Position numbers and translations under genes: made by a program
In this document: positions 1 through 6,700 of the stretch, piece by piece
Layout of the letters: each line of letters opens with the position of its first letter
How positions within the stretch are numbered: position 1 is the first letter of the stretch
Assembly (NCBI GenBank): GCA_003573635.1
Contig: QUTJ01031235.1
Location: 1-10,485 of the forward strand
Direction: 5' to 3'
Source: Goniomonas avonlea
Taxonomy: Eukaryota > Cryptophyceae > Goniomonadida > Goniomonadaceae
DNA: 10,485 nucleotides
The notes under the pieces: generated by a model
What the model was told of the DNA's origin: nothing
Seen by the model: only the letters and a program-made list of their open reading frames with translations
Database searches by the model: none

Positions 1-200
1 AGGGAGGGTGGTGTGGTGAGAGGCAGAGTGGTGAGTGGTGAAAGGGAGAGTGGTGAGTGGTGAAAGGGAGGGTGGTGTGGTGAGAGGCAGAGTGGGGAGT
101 GGCGAGGGGGGAGGTGAGGGGGGAGTGTGGTGCAAGGGAGCCTGGTGAGTGGTTTGAGGGAGAGTGGGGGGGTGGTGAGAGAGAACATGGTGAGAGAGGG
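1..200. repeat. G-rich GTGGTGA-type minisatellite
   Basis: Degenerate tandem copies built of GAGGGTGGTGTGGTGAGAGG and GAGTGGTGAGTGGTGAAAGG blocks. Bases 1-39 recur nearly unchanged from 67 on. The array reaches the window edge. It is probably intronic or non-coding for the minus-strand gene; the open frame it gives on the plus strand is Gly/Glu-rich low complexity. Confidence 0.85.
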
Positions 201-233
201 CACGCGAGGGGGAGAGCGACAGGAGGAGCATCA

Positions 234-328
234 GCCCAGCAACAAGTTGTGCTCCCCTGGGTCGCACCGTTTCGCGAGGGGGAGATAGACAAGATTCAAA
301 CCATTCAAGAACCGCTGAGCGGCCCTAC
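234..328 (-). other. Weak candidate for the following exon
   Basis: A good pyrimidine-rich acceptor (CTCTCTCTTATGCCTTCAG|GT) precedes an open stretch reading RAAQRFLNGLNLVYLPLAKR before a stop at 233-231. It would need phase 1, while the exon ending at 629 leaves phase 2, so either a small exon intervenes or this is not coding. Confidence 0.2.
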
Positions 329-480
329 CTGAAGGCATAAGAGAGAGAGACGTAGAGGGAGAACATCAGATCAGTGTGGTGCGAGGGAGTGGTTGGCACC
401 GGCACACGTAGACGCAAACACCGAGACCGAAGAGAGAGGGGACAGAACGGGGGGGGTCAAACCTCGCAAGCACTGCTGAG

Positions 481-618
481 CGGCTAGATTCCAGGAAGAG
501 GAGGAAAAGTGAGGAGGATTCCAGGGAGAGAAGGAAAAGTGAGGAGCGGCTAGATTCCAGGGAGAGGAGGAAAGGTGAGGAGCGGCTAGATTCCAGGGAG
601 AGGAGGAAAAGTGAGGAG
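481..618. repeat. 36-bp tandem repeat next to an exon donor
   Basis: Four copies of a unit starting GATTCCAGGGAGAGGAGGAA and ending GTGAGGAGCGGCTA, at 487-516 (30 bp, lacks CGGCTA), 517-552, 553-588 and 589-618. They sit only about ten bases inside the intron that follows the NTPase exon (donor at 628). Unit lengths are multiples of three, so several frames stay open across it. Confidence 0.9.
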
Positions 619-628
619 TACAACGTAC

Positions 629-737
629 CTTCGCAGCGCAGACCACGCGACCGAAGGCTCTCCAGTACGGCAGCTAACAATATGCCCAAGCCTATCACAG
701 GAACAGATCCAAGAAACAACTGCGCCTTTCCCGAGTC
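629..737 (-). CDS. sAC NTPase exon: second half of Walker A
   Basis: The acceptor CATCCTCACAG|GA completes the split Gly, and the donor GCGAAG|GTACGT is phase 2. The junction reads EASP|GLGKGAVVSWICS, matching human EGLPGYGKSQIL. The Lys of the P-loop is present, but the next residue is Gly where Ser or Thr is usual. It continues DRLGHIVSCRTGEPSVAWSA, in the place where related NTPases have a 'GRxxxxEPxxAWxxL'-like segment. The next exon is not resolved; the gene runs on toward the left edge. Confidence 0.82.
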
Positions 738-3700
738 CTGTGAGGATGAAATGTGGGAGACATGCGAGTAAACGGGTGGCCGTTTGCACATTACCCTCGC
801 TTACACTCGCTCAAAAGTGAGCAGAGACTCTCTCTCTCGCTCGCTCGCTCACACACACACACAATCATTCCATGAGAGAGGGGGGGGGGGGTGGGCCAGG
901 GATACCGCAGAGGGTGCGAGAGACTCTCTCTCACACACACACACAATAGCACACACACACACACATCACCCTGGTCTGCCCTGACGACGAGGGCCCTGAT
1001 CAGGCTAATATTCTAACGGTACGATTCAGGTCTCAGAGCAACTGCACCAGTTGTCATTATCTCGACTTGTTCTCGCGATCGCCACAGTTGTGGGCATATT
1101 GGCTGACCAATGTAGCGATCGTTGCAAAATCACGATCTTTACTGTAAATGTGGCAATTCTGGGCCAATCGGTGCGGTCGCCCAATCGCTATTGCTAAATG
1201 TAGCAATTCGGCCACCGGTGCAGTTGCTCTCACTACAAGGATGGAGGGGAGATTCCATCGCTCCTAGATTCTGACATGGAAACATTCCTGACAGGGGTAG
1301 GTGGGTAATCACGTTGTTGACAGGATACGGAGACACATCCAGCACCTGGCGATGCTTCCAGGATGACCATTCCGCCCGAGTTTCCCATGTGATCAAACGC
1401 CTGAGAGATTGCTTCCCCTTCAGCTGCGGTTCTTGCCACCCCAGGGGTTGAGAGCATCACATGGGACACCGAATGCCCGCACGAGGTTGGAGCTGAAGCA
1501 ACCGAAGCCTCAGACTACAGATCAAGTGTTAGTGTGTCCGACTGCATTGTGTGCCGAAGGAACCTCAGACTCAAGACTCTAGACTGGCTTCGAATGAAAA
1601 GTGGGACGTTGGAGATTGACGGAGCCCCAGATCGACGAGAGACTCTGAGAGTGGCACCCAATGCTATCAGACGAGAATCCGACCGCACCGGTTGCGACCA
1701 AATTTCATCGCCGTGGCCCAGTTCCCATCTTGTCTCTGTCGCTGGGGTTTCATTTTGCTCCGCAGCCGCCAAGTGCTGCAACAGCCCCCAAACTTGGGGC
1801 GATGGCACAAAGGCTTCAACTCCTGCAGAATCGCCCCAGGGATCCCTGCCTGGAAGCTCAGACGAGAGCTTCCCCTGTTGCCTCGCCCAGGGAGAAGCTG
1901 AAGATGTGGGAGTGAAGAGCTGCCCATGACCACAGGATTGGGGTGTCGTGGGGACTGCCAAGGTTTGTGGCCGCTTGTTGGTGAACGCAGGGAACGAATC
2001 CTGTTTGGAATGAGTCAGGAGAGCAAGACTACTGAATGGAGGGCGGGCAAAGGTAGACTCACACTCTCTACCCTCCAAAAGCTGCAAGCCCGACAGCTTG
2101 AGATTCATCTACTGTTCGGCCGAATGCCGAATTGTCAGACTGTGCATCAGGTTGTGCAGTGTTAGAGCCCCCCCAACCGGTGGCAACTGAAGGGAGGGGA
2201 ATGGAGGGGGGGGGGCGACAGAGATAGAACGACACACACAAACCCACCTGCCGTGCCATCCGAACTGGACTTTCTGACGGTGACGGGAACGGGAACTCGG
2301 GGTCGTCTTTTCTGCGGGACGTAACATGTCACAGGCACAGAAACTGTGCAAACACCGAACGTACAAACAGCTGAGGGCATCGTACGGTAAAACTGCATCC
2401 ATTTCGAACAGCTCTAGTCATTGATGGCAACGGATAAAGGACACACACACATACAAGAAGACAACCAACGTCGCGTGAGTGTGCCGCGAGAGAGGCTAGC
2501 ATGTCAAGATGCGTGTCGCGGGGTTCTGTGGAGATGAAAACAGGCGTAGAGGGGCGTGTGAACTGGCGAGAGGCCTGTGACTGCAGGGAGTAGAAAAATA
2601 AAATTTCGAGGCGATTCTGCGGGAGAATAAGCAATATGTAGCAAGGCGTGTGAACAGTGGCTGGGCTGGAAGCACTTGTGTAGACGGGTTGCCAAGAGAA
2701 AAACCCTCACTTTGGGCTCTCGTCCTCCTGGGTCCTTGATGAACCACACTCAGATGGCGCCAAACTCTCTCGAAATGATCCCAGGCGCGATTGAGGCAGC
2801 GACATCAGCTGACTCTGAGAGCTCCCATGTTTGAATGGATAGAACATCGGGCTTGCGAACGGAGGCAGCGACAGAGGGGTGGGGTTTTCGACGGGGAGGG
2901 AGTTTTCGAAGGAAGGCGAGCAACAGAGCCTGTTGGGGCTTGCCGGAAGAGAGGCGTCGCTCTCGAGGAAGGCGGCGAGGCGAGGGGTGCAATCATCTTC
3001 TAACAATGTGACCCTGAAATGCAAAAATGTTAATGGTGGGTTTGGTTGGCATGGGTGAAAATTGGGGAGAAGTAGAGGAGAGTCGGAAACGGCAAGAGGT
3101 GAGAGAGGGAGGGCAAGGCGTACAGAGATATTGAAAGGAGAGCGAAAGTGCGAGTGGGGGAGAAAGAAGGAGAGAGGGGGGGCGAGGGGGGGCGAGGGGG
3201 GGCGATGGAGAGGTTTCTTGGGTTGGTCACACAGCAATGCGTGAGGTGGAGATGCGTTTCAACGAAATTCTACCAAGGACGTGCGAAGCACAAATAACAA
3301 AACTACGGAACAGTAGAAAAAGAATCGAGGTACCGATATGTGGCGACGGGCGCCGCCCTGCCTTTGAACTTCATATCACCCAGCCGGGAGAATCCTATCT
3401 CGGGCTCGGGCCCGGAATCAGCCTTGAGGCGCGGCGAGTTGTCATCAGCTAATATGGTGTGCGTAAGAAGCCACACTCTTCTCAGACAGGAGTGGCCCAG
3501 GTGTCGGTGTGTCTGCATGTTTGTGCGTGTCTCGCAGTGTCCTTCGTGTTTCTGTGTCTGTGCATGTCACGCACACACACACGTGTGTGCAATACACATG
3601 TTTGTGAATTGAAAGACCGACGCAGGATTCTTCGTACCTAGTTCAATACACATGTTGGAATGGAAGCTCGCACACTTGGTGACGTCATCGCACAGAGTCG

Positions 3701-6700
3701 CGCCATCTAGCGCCGAGTTTGCCATTCGAGCGCTCAGGTTCACTGTGTCCCCCACCTGTCGTCCAACAGAGTCGACAAACGCCGCTGGTGTTCACGCGCT
3801 CTGTTTTACAAGTCTTCGGTACAAGTCGGTGAGAAGGAGAATTGGAAAAAGCTGATAACTGCATTGTCAAGTGGTCTCCTTCATATTTAATCCTGCCACT
3901 TGACCATCTAGTCTGTTTTTTGCTTGCCTGTGTCCATATTGTCCGAGACGGTCTCAGTTTGACTGCTCCGTCTTCTTCCTACACACAACACACACTCTCT
4001 TCGGCTCCGCTTTTTTCATGATTTCATGACCGCATGTCTTCTTCCTACACAACACTCTTCGGCTCCGATTTCTTCATGATTTCATGACTGCATGCCATTC
4101 ACTGTCACTTCGCTTTTCCTCTCCTGATGACTCTCACGATTTGGGGTGTGCGTCTGAGCGTGTTTGCCTGAATAGCCCTCAGATCGAACACTCTCTGTAT
4201 GTGTCAAGGTGTGTCTCTCTCTGTCTCTCTCTCTGTGGGTCTGTGCCTGCGTGTCTAGTCCAGTGAGGACTGAGGGTGCAGGCGACGTGAAGCACTGTGA
4301 GGATCTCTCGAGGTGCGGCGAGACATACAGTACAGACTACGCACAGAACCGAGAAGCCAAAGTACTGTGAGGACTTGGTGCAGACAGGACACACAGTGCT
4401 GACTGAGGACAGAGAGTGGGGTGACAACCTACCAGCATGTACTCCATTCGATCCGGAGAACCAATGAATCCGCAAAAGACCTTGCCAGTTGCTACGCCAC
4501 ACCTGCACGACATTCCAACCCTGTATGACGACGTATCAGCCGAGAATGCTTGTGAACTGCTTCAAGTGTAGAGGGGCGTGTGAACACCAAGGGTTTGTGG
4601 ACTGTGTAGGGAACTTTTTCGAGAAGCACTCAAGAGCACACCAATGCACAAAATTGAAACAGCGACGGGAGGGGAATGGGACCGGGACAATGGCACGAAG
4701 GGAAAACCAACCTGTTTAGTCGTTGATTTGAGACCAGCCCAACCTGCACGGCGCACAGCTGGAATTCCTCCACAGGTGCCCGGCCGGCTCCTCCGAGGCA
4801 GTAGATGAACACTAATCCTTTTTCGTCCACGGTTACCTGTGAATGCTCAGTTCTCCATAACGCAGACGTCTCCACTTGCACGTCGATTCGGGTCTCTCTA
4901 ATCTAATAGAGTGCCCTAGCTTAAGGTCCAGGCTACCTGCCCGTTCGAACAATTCCGGCATCGCCCAAGTGCACTGAAAGCACGCAAAACAGGTTCGAAA
5001 AACATAACACTGGGGAGAAGAGAGCGCGGGCGAGCGAACGGGGGGGGGGGGGGGAGGAGGAGAGGGACACTCACCGGACTCACCGTGCTCTCCTGATTAA
5101 AAAAAAGGCTCACCTGGCGAATCATTCCCCCCATCTCCAACGTCACAGTCGTGACAATGCTTAGAGCCTGCTCCAAATGTTTGAGACCTGCAGCGACGTG
5201 TTATCAAGCGGTGGCAATCGCACAGAGCCTGCTCCACATCGTTGCGAACTTCGGGGAAGCAGATGTTAACACAGCGAAAGGAAGTGGAGTACGGGGTGGG
5301 AGTGGATGATGCAAATTCTGAGGGAAGCGACTCCAAAGCCACTTGGAAATCATGTTTCCCTAGAACTGACTTCCGCGGCTCTAGCCAAATCTAGATCCTG
5401 ACGCATGGTAAGGCTATCGAATCTCGGGCTGTTTCTCGACTGGCTTGTTCTCGACAAGGAGGACAGGGCGAGGGAGGCAGAAGGAGAGTGAGAGGTGGAC
5501 GAAGAGAGGGAGAGGTGAGGTCGATTTCGACTTCAGGCAAGGGCTCCGACCCTCTCGTTCCTTCTGTCCAGCTTCCCTATCCGAGCGAGGGCATCTTGAT
5601 GAACGGGCCGTATGCAAATGTTTTACCGTTTAAGTCTTGCAAACACATGTAGTCGACACCCGGAACGGAAAATAAGATGAACCTGAGAAATATCGTTAGC
5701 TGTGTTCGATGCTTGCACTCTGATACGATGAAAGTGTCCTGGTAAGATAAATCGACCAAAACCTGACGGTTTTCAACTACCTACAGAACCGGAAGGGTCA
5801 GAACCAGGTGGATCAAAACCAGGTACTTGGGACTGTTAGCCAGTACTAGTAGTGGGTGGGGGAGTTGTTGAGAGCTATGGGTGGGTGTAAAGTGTAGCAA
5901 TGCGGTCGGATCCGAGGGACAAAGAAAAAACGAGTGCCAGTGCGCACCCAACGGAGACTCGACGCAGTTCCCAAGTCCAGTCTGCCTGTCCGATGCAAAG
6001 AGCGGTAGGGACTCCTTCAGGTACGTACGGAAGAAGCGCTAACGCGACCTCGTTCGATGCCGGCAGTGCTCGCGCTTCCGGACGTTTGAGTTAGAGGTGT
6101 ATTCGTTGCCTCTCTATTTCATCCCCCTCTCCCGGTTTTTTTCCCTTCTCCCACCTTCCCTTTCTCTTCCTTTTCTCTCCTCTGCCCTTCACGCCCACGC
6201 CCCGTTGTGTGTGTGTGTGGGTGGGAGTGAGTGTGTCACTGCGTGCGTGTGAGCGCGCGCGTAGCGATTGTTGGTGCCAGAGCATTCACCACACCAACAC
6301 TGCTCACGACACAACTTGATGTCGGGGTGAGCGGTGTTGCGTGTGTGAGCATTACCGGTGCTTCCAGATCGAGGGGGGTGAGAATGAGAAGCTCGTCGCT
6401 TCCAGCGATGTAAGGGTTTTGGGAGGGGAGAGGTCGTCTCTTTGGCCGTGCGATTCTGCTGCGCCGCCAGGCTGGACGTTTCTGGAGTAGAAGTGTGAGT
6501 CCTCGGTTCCTCCGTCCTCCCCATGATGGAGCAACCTCCTCCACTCCTCCCTACCTTTGGGAGCTATCGTTGTTGAAGGCAAGGTCTGCGGGCGATCAAA
6601 CCCATCATTGGGGTTCTTGGAGGACAAGTGTCGCTCCTGTTGCCTCCCCCTTCACCGCCCTCGCTCCCCCTTCCACTCATCACATCTAGTAACAGCAGGC

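Noticed and set aside
1233-1469. Read-through of the NTPase exon giving SPGAGCVSV as a degenerate Walker A
   Set aside because: A donor at CCAG|GTGCTG joined to the exon at 737 gives a P-loop with the conserved Lys and correct phase.
1534-1929. Plus-strand open frame of 131 codons
   Set aside because: No motif seen, no splice or start context support, and it lies opposite the cyclase linker region.
2707-3237. Minus-strand open frame of 176 codons as a separate gene
   Set aside because: Its first half is pyrimidine-rich intron; the second half is explained as the linker exon of the cyclase, in phase with the exon before it.
2541-4586. Shared 18-mer GTAGAGGGGCGTGTGAAC in two introns (about 2546 and 4568)
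   Set aside because: Flanks do not match; too short to call a dispersed element from this window alone.
5627-5723. Alternative exon reading HFHRIRVQASNTANDISQVH in a second frame over exon 6
   Set aside because: It has some likeness to the C2 core strand, but exons 7 and 8 supply that segment much better and the chosen frame keeps all phases.
5900-6094. Plus-strand open frame
   Set aside because: It is the antisense of cyclase exon 5, which has clear similarity on the minus strand.
6189-6627. Minus-strand open frames in the largest intron as extra exons
   Set aside because: No similarity to sAC, and the flanking exons already join in phase; kept only as a remote possibility.
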